The notes beneath the pieces were generated by a model. That model had not been told where the DNA came from. It searched no databases and worked only from the letters and a program-made list of their open reading frames with translations. Made by a program: the position numbers and the translations under genes. Below are positions 25,618 to 34,931 of a stretch of 64,000 nucleotides of DNA, piece after piece (within the stretch, counting starts at the first letter, position 1; each line of letters starts with the position of its first letter). Source of the DNA: a virus; IMG/VR virus record IMGVR_UViG_3300025121_000776, positions 122,856-186,855 of that record; one strand, 5' to 3'.

Positions 25618-25872
25618 ATGTATAATTGCTATAACGAAGCTGTTATTTATCTTAGAGATAAATTAGGCACAAAAGAAGTTCATCATGGTTTTGTTACAAA
25701 AGAAGTAAAACAACATAGAATTGATAAAACTTATAAAGATGAAAAGATTAAGCCAAATTCAGATGAAGCCATAATTGACTGTTTATTAAAACAATATTAT
25801 TTTGGGATTGACGCAAAGAAAGAATTGTTTTATAAATTACAAAGCTTGGGTGTAAAAACTTTAATAAATTAA
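25618..25872 (+). CDS. Hypothetical protein (84 aa)
   Basis: MYNCYNEAVIYLRDKLGTKEVHHGFV..., helical; no promoter of its own, read from 25383. Confidence 0.6.
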   Translation: MYNCYNEAVIYLRDKLGTKEVHHGFVTKEVKQHRIDKTYKDEKIKPNSDEAIIDCLLKQYYFGIDAKKELFYKLQSLGVKTLIN

Positions 25873-25882
25873 AAATAACATT

Positions 25883-26014
25883 ATGGAAATGTATAACTTA
25901 GAACGTGAAAGGTTTGAAACTCCCGAAGAAAGAAAAATAAGACTTGGACTTGTAAAGCACAAACAAACTTGTGAAAAAAACCGAAGAAAAAGAAAAGCAA
26001 AGAGAAAAAAATAA
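25883..26014 (+). CDS. Small basic protein (43 aa)
   Basis: MEMYNLERERFETPEERKIRLGLVKHKQTCEKNRRKRKAKRKK. Third gene of the 25417 operon; the basic tail suggests nucleic-acid binding, by inference. Confidence 0.5.
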   Translation: MEMYNLERERFETPEERKIRLGLVKHKQTCEKNRRKRKAKRKK

Positions 26015-26073
26015 TTCCCCCTTTTTTTCTCAAATTTCTTTATATGTTTATATAACCAATAAAAACAAAAAAA

Positions 26074-26502
26074 ATGGAACACAAAATAAAAAAACCAAAA
26101 GGAACTTTTTATTCTGATTATGTAATTGAAAACGGAAAGTGTTATGCAATTTTTGAAACTGTTGATAACAGGGTGCATAAAACACTTGTTTGCAATACTA
26201 AAAAGAAAAATTCAGATTGGAGGACTTTTAAAATAAAAGAAACAAAAAAATTGTTAAAAATAAATCTTTTTGACAGAGAAAAACTTAAGTTAGAATCAAA
26301 TCAGTATATTCCTTATGAAGGAAAACGGTTGCCAAGTGGAATGCCAGCGTGTGCAACATATTACTACTTTGTAAATTCAGAGGGTAAAACAGTTGATAAA
26401 GTAACTTTAAAACCTTACAAAGGCAAACAAATGAACCGTTATGCTATGAAGTCGAAAACAGAAGCAAAAGCATATTTAGAAGTTATAAACAAGGGGGTTT
26501 AA
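26074..26502 (+). CDS. Hypothetical protein (142 aa)
   Basis: MEHKIKKPKGTFYSDYVIENGKCYAIFETVDNRVHK..., beta-rich, basic. Promoter 26039; AAGGGGGTTTAACTCTCCCCC terminator shape after the stop. Confidence 0.65.
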   Translation: MEHKIKKPKGTFYSDYVIENGKCYAIFETVDNRVHKTLVCNTKKKNSDWRTFKIKETKKLLKINLFDREKLKLESNQYIPYEGKRLPSGMPACATYYYFVNSEGKTVDKVTLKPYKGKQMNRYAMKSKTEAKAYLEVINKGV

Positions 26503-26558
26503 CTCTCCCCCTTTTTTATTTTTGTTTCTTTATATAATTGTAACCAAAAAATAAAATT

Positions 26559-26759
26559 ATGGCAAATACAAAAAAATGGGATAAACATTTACAACCTATC
26601 ATTGATGATTTTAATGAGGGTGGCAATGAAGCTTTAGATGGCGATGATGTTGATTTCTTGGTTAAAATCATTAAACTTAAACTTAATTTTATGCAAGGCA
26701 ATTTAACACAAAAGGAATACGACACAAAACTTGCTCGTTTAAAATGGAAATACAGTTAA
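26559..26759 (+). CDS. Hypothetical protein (66 aa)
   Basis: MANTKKWDKHLQPIIDDFNEGGNEALDGDDVDFLVKIIKLKLNFMQGNLTQKEYD..., helical; the second half has the look of a short helical hairpin. Promoter 26529. Confidence 0.6.
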   Translation: MANTKKWDKHLQPIIDDFNEGGNEALDGDDVDFLVKIIKLKLNFMQGNLTQKEYDTKLARLKWKYS

Positions 26760-26827
26760 ATAAGGGGGTTTCCCCTTTTTTAAAACTTTTTCTTTATATG
26801 TTTATAACCAATAAAAACAAATGTCTT

Positions 26828-27088
26828 ATGAATTTCAATAACAAACATTTTAAAACTCGCACTCTTAAAGTAGAAGTTGGGGACAATACAAGAACTTACA
26901 CAATTGCAGACGAAAGTTTGTTGCAAGAAATTAATAGTGTAACCACTTCAGAAGCTCAATTAAAAGGAACAAATATTGATGAACAAATTTATTTTTATGT
27001 TGATAAAGGACAATTAGAGCTTCCAGCAAAAGAAATTTGCGAAAAGCATTTAGACGTTCCAATGAAATTTGTTGAAGAAATATTTTAA
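26828..27088 (+). CDS. Hypothetical protein (86 aa)
   Basis: ATG 26828; an earlier ATG at 26821 opens only a 6-codon frame. MNFNNKHFKTRTLKVEVGDNTRTYTIADESLLQEI..., beta-rich. Co-transcribed with 27104. Confidence 0.6.
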   Translation: MNFNNKHFKTRTLKVEVGDNTRTYTIADESLLQEINSVTTSEAQLKGTNIDEQIYFYVDKGQLELPAKEICEKHLDVPMKFVEEIF

Positions 27089-27103
27089 ACTATTATAAAA
27101 ACC

Positions 27104-27403
27104 ATGAAAAAATTCAGTATAAGACTAAAAGAAATGTATGCAGAAGCAGAGGCAAGACTTTCTACTCTTATTGATGAAAATGGAACTGAAAGTAAACATT
27201 CCAGCAATAAAAGTCTTAAAATCAAAAAAGATGATTTAAAATATAATTTATCGGGAGGTCGTTATTTAACTGAAATTAAAAAAGTAAGTAAATTCACTGA
27301 CGAAATTGAATTAGTTGATAATGGCGGATATACTTATAATTGTTCAGTGATGGATTCTGACAATTTCTTCGAGGTAGTTGATTATTTATTTGAAACTTAT
27401 TAA
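27104..27403 (+). CDS. Hypothetical protein (99 aa)
   Basis: MKKFSIRLKEMYAEAEARLSTLIDENGTESK..., helix then small beta domain (IELVDNGGYTYNCSVMDSDNFFEVVDYLF). Second gene of the 26828 unit. Confidence 0.65.
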   Translation: MKKFSIRLKEMYAEAEARLSTLIDENGTESKHSSNKSLKIKKDDLKYNLSGGRYLTEIKKVSKFTDEIELVDNGGYTYNCSVMDSDNFFEVVDYLFETY

Positions 27404-27436
27404 CTCACCCCTTTTTTTTTAAAAGTTCTTTATATA

Positions 27437-27600
27437 ACCAGGTATTGGAGACAAAATCAGAACCAAACGGAGTTTTCCTGGTAAAGTTTAATTATAGACT
27501 GGATGTAAAAAAAGGTATAATAAAAATATTTAAAGATTCGGTTTTTTCATGGTTTATATTGGTTAATAAAGGGGAGCTGGTTACTCCCCTTCTTCTTTCT
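27437..27600 (+). ncRNA. Candidate structured RNA or non-ATG short gene
   Basis: Promoter CCCC...TTTATAT (27429) and terminator GGGGAG...CTCCCC (27571-27589) bracket ~150 nt without an ATG ORF. The 5' end can form ACCAGG/CCTGGT (27437-27482). A TTG-started frame (27445) reads SEPNGVFLVKFNYRLDVKKGIIKIFK, which looks protein-like, so a non-ATG gene is the alternative. Confidence 0.35.
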
Positions 27601-27647
27601 CCCCCTTTTCTCCCCAGATTTCTTTATATGTTTATAAACAAAAAATC

Positions 27648-27914
27648 ATGCAACCATTACAAACAAGTCAAGAAATTGTAAGCACTTTTAGTCAATTGTC
27701 AAAAAGAGAAACCAAAGATGCTTTTATATTTCATTTAATTGGTAGTCCTGTAACATTCAGATATGTTAAAAAAGATTTTACTTTACAAACTATTACTTTT
27801 GGGCAAATAGTATGTAAACAAACTGTTTGCAAACCTTTAAGCTTTCAAGACTTTTTGCTTGTGGCACATGAAACATTTAATATAGTTATAAAAAGAAATT
27901 TTGGCGATAACTAA
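27648..27914 (+). CDS. Hypothetical protein (88 aa)
   Basis: MQPLQTSQEIVSTFSQLSKRETKDAFIFHLIGSPVTFRYVKKDF..., alpha-beta. Ends 2 nt before the next start; same unit. Confidence 0.6.
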   Translation: MQPLQTSQEIVSTFSQLSKRETKDAFIFHLIGSPVTFRYVKKDFTLQTITFGQIVCKQTVCKPLSFQDFLLVAHETFNIVIKRNFGDN

Positions 27915-27916
27915 CA

Positions 27917-28303
27917 ATGAGCAAAATAAAAGATAAATATAATAAAAACAAAAACGCAAAGGTCGGGGAAACTTGCACCTGCCCAAGTTGCAACACTTCT
28001 TTTGTAAAAGAAAGTTATCAGCAAGTTTTCTGTAAAAGCAAAGGGGGTACAATTTGCAAAGATAAATACTGGAATACCGTAACACCAAGTAAAAGAAATA
28101 ATACAACAAGAATAAGCCCAGCCAATAAAGCTTTTAAAGAAAGTGATAGGGGTAAAGAGATTATAAACCAAAAATTGTGGGGTATGAGTGCCCCAAATAT
28201 AGTTGGTGGTTCGGGGGTAATTTCGGGTATAACAAGTGAAGGCTATAGAATAATGGACGGCACAGCTTACGATGAATTTGATGACGCAATTTATGATGTT
28301 TAA
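27917..28303 (+). CDS. Zinc-finger protein (128 aa)
   Basis: CTCPSCNTSFVKESYQQVFCKSKGGTICKDKYWN contains four to six Cys spaced as a zinc finger; the remainder is Gly-rich and acidic (WGMSAPNIVGGSGVISGITSEGYRIMDG). I know this arrangement from Bacteroides mobile elements; function unknown. Confidence 0.7.
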   Translation: MSKIKDKYNKNKNAKVGETCTCPSCNTSFVKESYQQVFCKSKGGTICKDKYWNTVTPSKRNNTTRISPANKAFKESDRGKEIINQKLWGMSAPNIVGGSGVISGITSEGYRIMDGTAYDEFDDAIYDV

Positions 28304-28356
28304 TTCTCCCCCTTTTTTTTATTCAGTTTCTTTATACAATAAAAAAACAAAACAAC

Positions 28357-28596
28357 ATGAAAAAGTTTTTTAAAAATTTACTTGCCAATTTACTTGATTG
28401 GCAGTTTATCCCCAAAGTAGGGGACAAAGTAAAAGTTGCGGTTGGATTTTGCTCTTATGAAAATGAAGGGATTGTATCAAGTGTGTATAAAGATAAACAA
28501 GGGGGCTATTGTTGGATTGACCAATTTAGCCCTAAAGGGAAATATATAAGAAGTTTTACTGCTTCATTTAGCTATTGTGTGTTTAAGTTTCTTTAA
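28357..28596 (+). CDS. SH3-like small protein (79 aa)
   Basis: VGDKVKVAVGFCSYENEGIVSSVYKDKQGGYCWIDQF resembles the KOW/SH3-like barrel also seen at 35006. Promoter 28331. Confidence 0.6.
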   Translation: MKKFFKNLLANLLDWQFIPKVGDKVKVAVGFCSYENEGIVSSVYKDKQGGYCWIDQFSPKGKYIRSFTASFSYCVFKFL

Positions 28597-28653
28597 TTCC
28601 CCCTTTTTTCTCAAACTTTCTTTATATATTCATAATCAAAAAAACAATTTAAT

Positions 28654-29088
28654 ATGATAATAACAATTGATACACATTATTGTTCAAGAGAAGAACTACA
28701 AGAACTGAAAGATTACTTAAGTAATAACTCTTGGGACTTCAAAACAAATGAAGTAAAAGAAGAAAAAGAAGTACTTCATGTATTGGGCGAAAATTCAATT
28801 AATGGAATTAAAATAAAAGAAAGAATTTTTCAAGAAGAATTATTTGAGTACAAAATAATTGACAGAAAAGAGTTTATTGATGAATTGATTCGTTGGATTG
28901 GAGAAGCAAAAAGTACTGATAAAGTTCTAATGAAGCAAGATTTGGAATTGCTTATGAATACAACTGATGACTTTATGTTTAGCTCTATTTCAACTAATGA
29001 GTATGTAGGAAAAGAAGATTCCAATTTTGATGAATTATGTGAGGAATTATTAAAGTTAAATAAAGAGACAAAAAAGGGGAAAAAATAA
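28654..29088 (+). CDS. Hypothetical protein (144 aa)
   Basis: MIITIDTHYCSREELQELKDYLSNNSWDFKTNEVKEEKEVLHVLG..., ferredoxin-like alpha-beta pattern followed by an acidic helical part. Promoter 28621. Confidence 0.65.
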   Translation: MIITIDTHYCSREELQELKDYLSNNSWDFKTNEVKEEKEVLHVLGENSINGIKIKERIFQEELFEYKIIDRKEFIDELIRWIGEAKSTDKVLMKQDLELLMNTTDDFMFSSISTNEYVGKEDSNFDELCEELLKLNKETKKGKK

Positions 29089-29166
29089 TTCCCCCCCTTT
29101 TTCTCAGCTTTTTCTTTATATGTTTATAACCAGAATAAGTTTTTTTCGTATAAAAAAATAAATGCT

Positions 29167-30075
29167 ATGACAAAAAAAAATCCTTTAGATGATTTTTATA
29201 AACTCAATTCATTAATTTCTCCAAACGGAATAAATGGATTTATGGGCGGTTTATTTGCTCATATGGAAAAAAGCGAAAGACGGCAAAGAAATGCTTTTGC
29301 AGGTATTACGTCCAATGAAGAAGGACTTTTTGGGGTTGAAGGTAAAATTCCTTTTGAATATGTTAATATTGAATTTAAAAACAAAATATACGAATGCCTT
29401 TTAAATTGCAATAAAACTCACGAATTTGATGTTTATGACAAGGATTGTAATTTACTTTTCCAAGCTGATAAATTTGATAACTTAAAAGAGGGAATGTTCG
29501 CTGTAAGAATTGGCGAAAGAAAAAATAATGATTATGATTATGCTATTTACAACGGCTCAAAAAGAGTTTCTGACTTTAATTTTAGAGTTGGGGGTTTAAG
29601 CTCTGGATTTGAAGGGCAATTTTGCGAAATATTATACAGACATCCAACACAAGAAAAATATTTATCTACACACGTTGTAATAAACAAAGAGGGCGAAATT
29701 ATACTTAAAGCTGAGGGAAGTTATTCAGATTATATTTCTATTCACAAAAACATTGCTTTTAATGGCAAAAAGGTTTTTAACCTTTTGACAAGAGAATTAA
29801 TTTGTGAACAAACATACAGTTCAGATTCAACCATTAAAATAAAAGATGAAGTTTTTGTAAAAGTAGGCGATAACGCTGTTTACAAAATAAATAAATATTC
29901 TGGCGAATTTGAAATTTTCGGTACTCTCCCCGAACCTAAGAAAGAAGTTGTTTATACTCCACCAGTTCCAAAAGAAAAAGTGGTTGTTCTCCCCAAACAA
30001 CAAAGAAATGAAATTTGTCGTTGTGGGAGCAATAAGAAAGTTAAACATTGTAATTGCAAAAATAATGGAGGATAA
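29167..30075 (+). CDS. Protein with C-terminal SEC-C zinc motif (302 aa)
   Basis: The last 25 residues, RNEICRCGSNKKVKHCNCKNN, match the SEC-C zinc-binding motif (CxCGSxKKxKxC) known from SecA and many uncharacterised proteins, where it mediates protein contacts. The rest (MTKKNPLDDFYKLNSLISPNGINGFMGG...) is beta-rich and resembles WG-repeat-like protein. Two promoter motifs precede it: array type at 29115 and class 2 at 29147. Overlaps the next gene by 11 nt. Confidence 0.75.
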   Translation: MTKKNPLDDFYKLNSLISPNGINGFMGGLFAHMEKSERRQRNAFAGITSNEEGLFGVEGKIPFEYVNIEFKNKIYECLLNCNKTHEFDVYDKDCNLLFQADKFDNLKEGMFAVRIGERKNNDYDYAIYNGSKRVSDFNFRVGGLSSGFEGQFCEILYRHPTQEKYLSTHVVINKEGEIILKAEGSYSDYISIHKNIAFNGKKVFNLLTRELICEQTYSSDSTIKIKDEVFVKVGDNAVYKINKYSGEFEIFGTLPEPKKEVVYTPPVPKEKVVVLPKQQRNEICRCGSNKKVKHCNCKNNGG

Positions 30076-30664
30076 CAATATACAAAACAACGAAGTCTCC
30101 CCCGAAAAGAAAAAAGGAATGACCATTGGGATTATTGGAGATGGTGGACTTATTGGAGCTAAGCACGCTTTAGCTATGGCTCAAAAAGATATTGGCACTC
30201 TTGTTAAAACTGAAATTCCCGAAATAGTATCTAAACTTGCTTTAAAAATGGCAGACAAAGGTGTCATTATCATTGTTGGAGCAACCGATACTGAACCTTC
30301 TTATAAAATTGAAAATGGCGTTGCAAGTGTTTTTGATGGCAAAGTTGTTACAGATTCAGAGGGCAAAAGAATTGTTTTAGATGATTCCAAATATGATAAA
30401 CAATTGCCTTTAAGTCTTTTTGAAAGAGACTCTCCCTCATTAGTTTCAAAAGCTGAGCTTTTAAATGAAATGATTCCCTCGATGGAAATGTTTGATGGCA
30501 CACCAAATAAATTAAGTTTAATAAGAAATCTTAAGCTCTCCCCCGAACAAATAGATTACTTTATGTTTGCACCACCTCAAAGGTTGGAGGGGGAAAAACA
30601 TGATGATTATAAAAGACGACAAATGTTAAATAAATTATTAATTAAATATAGGGGTTTATATTAA
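30065..30664 (+). CDS. Hypothetical protein (199 aa)
   Basis: ATG 30065 inside the end of the SEC-C gene. MTIGIIGDGGLIGAKHALAMAQKDIGTLVKTEIPEIVSKLALK... has a Gly-rich beginning with a Rossmann-like look, but no family can be named. C-terminus charged. Confidence 0.65.
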   Translation: MEDNNIQNNEVSPEKKKGMTIGIIGDGGLIGAKHALAMAQKDIGTLVKTEIPEIVSKLALKMADKGVIIIVGATDTEPSYKIENGVASVFDGKVVTDSEGKRIVLDDSKYDKQLPLSLFERDSPSLVSKAELLNEMIPSMEMFDGTPNKLSLIRNLKLSPEQIDYFMFAPPQRLEGEKHDDYKRRQMLNKLLIKYRGLY

Positions 30665-30699
30665 TTCCCCCCTTTTTAAAAAAGTTTCTTTATATAAAC

Positions 30700-31008
30700 A
30701 TGAAAGAATTTTTAAGAAAATGGATTGAAGCTCAACTTGTAACTTTTAAAGGATGTGAACATCTTTTTTTAAAAACTATAGAGAAAGCTAATTACGGAAA
30801 ATTTGCAAGTAAAGACTTTACGATAAAAACACGAATTACTTTGCAAAACAAAGACCATGATTTAATTAGGTTTATTGTTCCGTGTTTTTATACACTTACT
30901 GAAATTAAAAATGCTTTAAAAAATGGATACGAACTGTATTGGGATTTTAAAGGCAGAAATTCAGTAAGCAATTCTGAAATAACATTAAAGAAAATAAAAA
31001 CTAAGTAA
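30700..31008 (+). CDS. Hypothetical protein with almost no leader (102 aa)
   Basis: MKEFLRKWIEAQLVTFKGCEHLFLK.... Promoter box TTTATAT (30689-30695) ends 4 nt before the ATG, so the mRNA would be leaderless or nearly so, unless transcription starts further upstream than assumed. Confidence 0.65.
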   Translation: MKEFLRKWIEAQLVTFKGCEHLFLKTIEKANYGKFASKDFTIKTRITLQNKDHDLIRFIVPCFYTLTEIKNALKNGYELYWDFKGRNSVSNSEITLKKIKTK

Positions 31009-31051
31009 TTCCCCCTTTTTAAATATAATTTCTTTATATAAACAAAAAGCC

Positions 31052-31336
31052 ATGAAAGCAATAGTAAAAGTCAAAAAAGGAAGTGTATATAGCAATTTCA
31101 ATGGATTAACTTTTGAAGTTGAAGAAATTAATTCCACTTTTGTTCGTTTAGATATTAATGGAATTTCTACTGATTTTTTATATACCGAAGTAATTATGTA
31201 GATTATTCAAAAAGAATATCAAAAAGCTTTTGATAATTATAATTTCAATGGAGATAGTACTGTTATTAGACTACAAACTTATGCTACAAAAAACACTATT
31301 TTTTTAGACAAACCTGAATATAATTGTCCTGCATAA
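31052..31336 (+). pseudogene. Small gene split by in-frame TAG
   Basis: MKAIVKVKKGSVYSNFNGLTF...TDFLYTEVIM, TAG at 31199, then 45 further sense codons (IIQKEYQKAFDNYNFNG...PEYNCPA) to TAA. Either a nonsense mutation, a read-through, or two genes of which the second lacks a normal start. Confidence 0.5.
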
Positions 31337-31389
31337 TTCCCCCTTTTTCTCATAAATTTCTTTATATCAATGAATCAAAAATTACAATT

Positions 31390-31686
31390 ATGCAAATTAT
31401 AACAAGAGATGAAGACGGAGTAATTATTATGACATGTTCAACTGAAATGGCAAAAGTCCTTTTTTTATCCAGAGTAAGAAAATCAGTAACCCAATTCGTT
31501 AATAACAACAAAGAGGTTAAAGCAGTTTTTTCAAAAACTTTTACCTTTAACGACTTAGCAACTTTTTCAAAAGATTCCCGCTTGATAAATATTTTAGCAA
31601 TGAATTATATTTTTGGATTTACAGCTGTAAGTGTAAAAGAAAACATAGGTGGATTTGATAGCCAAACAAATTTGCTTAATAGCTGA
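31390..31686 (+). CDS. Hypothetical protein (98 aa)
   Basis: ATG 31390 after promoter 31361. MQIITRDEDGVIIMTCSTEMAKVLFLSRVRKSV..., helical. No family recognised. Confidence 0.6.
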   Translation: MQIITRDEDGVIIMTCSTEMAKVLFLSRVRKSVTQFVNNNKEVKAVFSKTFTFNDLATFSKDSRLINILAMNYIFGFTAVSVKENIGGFDSQTNLLNS

Positions 31687-31740
31687 TTTCCCCTTTTCTC
31701 AAAAAGTTTCTTTATATTAATATAACCAAAAACAAAGGCA

Positions 31741-32646
31741 ATGTCAAAAGTATTCCCAAATTCGATAATTAAATATGATGAATTACCCACAATAAACGGG
31801 GAATTAATTGAATCTATTTTCGCTTATAAATGGAAAGAAAACTATTATAAAGCAGGAGATTGTCCAACAGGAGAAAAACCAGACTTTTTTCTTTGTCAAT
31901 CATATTTTAGATGTCACACCCCCCATTATAGCAGAAGAGTAAGAACATTACCCGAAGTTTTTCAAAAACTTCTGTTAAACGCAGATGGAACTTATAAAGG
32001 TCGTTATTTATCATATAGGACAAGATGTTCGGGAAATGGGGGATTTGTTGATGAATCTATATCTTTAAATGGCGATGGTAAACATGTCGCTTATTACAGA
32101 GGAAGTAATGATGAAATGGGAATACTGGAAAAATCAGAAATAGCACAATTAATGATTTTTACTCTTAACAAAAAGTACAAATGCGAAGAAGTCGGAGATT
32201 ATGAATTTACTCCAAATCCCTGTACGCATTTAAGAAATGAAGGTGGTTTGTTTTATCCTGATGTAGCTTGTAGTGGGTGGCGTTGGATGCATGGAATGCC
32301 CTATGTTTCCAATAATTATCCAAAAAGAGAAAACATAAGAGTTTTTAATGAATACTTAAATGCTCACATGTACTTGCAAAAAGTTAATTCTGTTGAAGTG
32401 GGGGACGAAGATTTATTAACTGTTGACTTCCCTTTTCAAGACGATAAAAGAGGAGATTTATTTTGTAATCCATCACGTTGGAATGATACAAGAAATAACG
32501 AATTAATTCGTTATAAAATATTACACAAAAAACGTGAAAAAAATGTTTTTGAAGTTGGTGCTTGCTATAATGGTGAAGTGCAATTTAAAAAAGAAATGTA
32601 TGGAGATTCATTTTATAAAATAGTAAGCATTATTTTCATAGACTAA
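31741..32646 (+). CDS. Hypothetical protein (301 aa)
   Basis: MSKVFPNSIIKYDELPTINGELIESIFAYKWKENYYKAGDC... with many Cys/His/Trp (FFLCQSYFRCHTPHYSRR, CSGWRWMHGMPY). One of the larger genes of the array; unknown. Confidence 0.65.
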   Translation: MSKVFPNSIIKYDELPTINGELIESIFAYKWKENYYKAGDCPTGEKPDFFLCQSYFRCHTPHYSRRVRTLPEVFQKLLLNADGTYKGRYLSYRTRCSGNGGFVDESISLNGDGKHVAYYRGSNDEMGILEKSEIAQLMIFTLNKKYKCEEVGDYEFTPNPCTHLRNEGGLFYPDVACSGWRWMHGMPYVSNNYPKRENIRVFNEYLNAHMYLQKVNSVEVGDEDLLTVDFPFQDDKRGDLFCNPSRWNDTRNNELIRYKILHKKREKNVFEVGACYNGEVQFKKEMYGDSFYKIVSIIFID

Positions 32647-32708
32647 ACTCTCCCCCTTTTTTCTTTCAGTTTCTTTATATGTTTATAAATCAATAAAATT
32701 TTTCAATT

Positions 32709-33161
32709 ATGGGCGGATTCACTCAAATAAAGCTAAAAGATGTTTCTATTCAGAACATCGAAAAACAAAATGCAATTTTGGATATTCACAAAGTACCAAA
32801 AAAATATCGTTTTAAATCTTTAGAAACAGTACAAATAATCGAGTATGAATATTTTAAAAGAGGGCTTGGTACTTTTCATGAAAGTCAATTCCCCAAAGAC
32901 AAAATAAAATCTTTAGCAGATTTTAAAAAGTATTGGAATCCAAAAGCAATAGGAGAAATATTTTGTGCTTATTCTGGAACATTGCAATTTGATTGTTATT
33001 TTGGCAGAACTTCAAAAAGTGCTATGCGAAAAATTGGCAAATACCTTGCTGAAAATATTAATGAAATAAGAGAAGTTGACGGTTCATTTTCAACCTTTTT
33101 AGAAAGAGGAACAACAAAAGCAGAAGTAAAAATAATTACAGAAAGCGGTTTGAAAATTTAA
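32709..33161 (+). CDS. Hypothetical protein (150 aa)
   Basis: MGGFTQIKLKDVSIQNIEKQNAILDIHKVPKKYRF..., alpha-beta. Promoter 32674; strong GGGGGATTTTCCCCC terminator afterwards. Confidence 0.65.
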   Translation: MGGFTQIKLKDVSIQNIEKQNAILDIHKVPKKYRFKSLETVQIIEYEYFKRGLGTFHESQFPKDKIKSLADFKKYWNPKAIGEIFCAYSGTLQFDCYFGRTSKSAMRKIGKYLAENINEIREVDGSFSTFLERGTTKAEVKIITESGLKI

Positions 33162-33226
33162 CAAGGGGGATTTTCCCCCTTTTTTATTTCCTTTTCTTTA
33201 TATCAATATAACCAAAAACTTATAAT

Positions 33227-34096
33227 ATGAGCTATACTCTCTTTTATGACAAACAATTCATCAAAGTAAAAAAAGATGAAAAAACAGTATTTGTACCAAT
33301 GATTTATGGCGGTTCAAACAATTGCTATGAAGTTGGTAAAGGTGGCAGAAGTGGCAGACGTGAAAGAGATTGGTTTGTTTTAAAGTTTATTCTTAATGGT
33401 AAAATTGCAGGTACACTCGAAGAAATGTTAGAAAAAGCAGAGGCTGAAAAAGTAGAACTAATTGAAAGAAATAAAGATGATGACAACAAATATTCAGATG
33501 ACCGCTTTGGTTGGTTTTCTTCTCTTTCTTTGGGTGGTGGGTGCAAAGTCACTTTTGGACAATATAAAGGTGTTTTTATAACAGGGTGCAAAAAAGCTCT
33601 TACAGTAGAAGAATTAAAAGAGTTTGGCGTAGGTGTTTATATTTCAACATATCTTTACGAAGATAGCAAAAAAGAAGCTCTTAAGCAAGCAGGAAAAGAA
33701 ATGAAATATGTTGAAATTAACTCTTCAGATGAACTTTTAACAAAATTTGAAGAAACAGAAAAATACTATGAGGGCACAGGGGTTTCTGTTTACTTAAAAA
33801 TTGATGCCTTTGAACATCAAATGAAAAGAATACGTAAAGCAAAATTCCCCACAACAAAAAAAGTAAAACAACTTGTTGAAGTTGATAAATACTTTGTAAT
33901 TAGAGTTGAACATTGTGGATATTTTCATAGTGCAATGAGAAATGGTTTTAGACACACTCCCTATTCAGATTCGGCAAAAGGTTTTATTACAGAAAAAGAA
34001 GCTGAGAAGTATTTAAAGAAATTTAAACAAAGAAATTCAAGAATAGCAAGTATTGAACTTGTGAATGAAAAAAATCGAATATTAACTTTGGTTTAA
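33227..34096 (+). CDS. Conserved Bacteroidota mobile-element protein (289 aa)
   Basis: Begins MSYTLFYDKQFIKVKKDEKTVFVPMIYGGSNNCYEVGKGGRSGRRERDW, a block I have seen in uncharacterised proteins of Bacteroidota phages and conjugative elements. Second half basic. Function unknown. Confidence 0.7.
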   Translation: MSYTLFYDKQFIKVKKDEKTVFVPMIYGGSNNCYEVGKGGRSGRRERDWFVLKFILNGKIAGTLEEMLEKAEAEKVELIERNKDDDNKYSDDRFGWFSSLSLGGGCKVTFGQYKGVFITGCKKALTVEELKEFGVGVYISTYLYEDSKKEALKQAGKEMKYVEINSSDELLTKFEETEKYYEGTGVSVYLKIDAFEHQMKRIRKAKFPTTKKVKQLVEVDKYFVIRVEHCGYFHSAMRNGFRHTPYSDSAKGFITEKEAEKYLKKFKQRNSRIASIELVNEKNRILTLV

Positions 34097-34163
34097 AGGG
34101 GACAACTCTCCCCCTTTTTTAATTCCTTTTCTTTATAGTTACATAACCAAAAAAACAAATAAA

Positions 34164-34931
34164 ATGAATTTACTAAAATTAGGCACAGGAAACGCAAAGT
34201 TAAAAAATGATATTGCTATAGTGGACCTCCCAGCTGGTTTTACGTGTCCTTATTCTAAAGACTGCGGGGATAAGGTGGACCCAGTGACTGGCAAATTAAT
34301 TAAAAATCCAAAAGCAAAATTTCGTTGTTTCGCTGCAACCAGTGAGCTAATTTCCGCAGCTGCAAGACGTAAAAGGTGGCACAATTTTAATCTAATTAAA
34401 GAATGCAAAAGCTCAAAAGAAATTGCAGATTTAATTATAAATTCACTTAATGCAAACAAATTCACAAAAGCAGCTCCAAAGGTTCGCATTCATTCAAGCG
34501 GTGACTTTTTTAATCAGAAATATTTTAATGCTTGGTTGCTTGTTGCAAATGCAATGCCCGAAAAAACGTTTTATGCTTATACAAAGAGTTTAAAATTTTG
34601 GGTTGCACAATTGAATAATATACCCGCAAACTTTCATCTTATCGCTTCTAAAGGGGGTAAAAATGATAGTTTAATCGAAAAACACAATCTTAAAAACGTA
34701 GAAATAGTTTTTTCACTTAATGAAGCAATTGAAAAGGGCTTAGAAATTGACCACGATGATAGTCATTGCTATAATAAAGATGTAAAAAAGTTTGCCCTAC
34801 TTTTACATGGGACCCAGCCAAAAAACAGCTTAGCCTCCGTAGCCATTCAAAAATTAAGAAAAGAAGGAATTATGGGATACCAGAGGGGCGTTGTCGGTGC
34901 TGGTAGAATTGAAAAAACAAAAGCAGCATAA
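34164..34931 (+). CDS. GP88 family protein (255 aa)
   Basis: Matches the GP88 family known from mycobacteriophages and plasmids: LPAGFTCPYSKDCGDKVDP, KFRCFAATSE, RIHSSGDFFNQKYFNAWLLVANAMPEKTFYAYTKSL, FHLIASKGGKND, and Cys at CYNKD. The spaced cysteines suggest a metal cluster. Its biochemical role is not established. Promoter 34132. Confidence 0.82.
   Translation: MNLLKLGTGNAKLKNDIAIVDLPAGFTCPYSKDCGDKVDPVTGKLIKNPKAKFRCFAATSELISAAARRKRWHNFNLIKECKSSKEIADLIINSLNANKFTKAAPKVRIHSSGDFFNQKYFNAWLLVANAMPEKTFYAYTKSLKFWVAQLNNIPANFHLIASKGGKNDSLIEKHNLKNVEIVFSLNEAIEKGLEIDHDDSHCYNKDVKKFALLLHGTQPKNSLASVAIQKLRKEGIMGYQRGVVGAGRIEKTKAA

Noticed and set aside
27837-28171. Two minus-strand ORFs antisense to the zinc-finger gene
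   Set aside because: Shadows of the 27648 and 27917 genes, rich in Cys/Tyr/Phe as expected of antisense AT-rich coding DNA.
29909-30064. Longer start for the 30065 gene
   Set aside because: It would overlap the SEC-C gene by more than 150 nt; ATG 30065 gives a normal small overlap.
31052-31336. Genome-wide TAG recoding
   Set aside because: Other genes here end normally in TAG and only this frame contains one, so reassignment is not supported.
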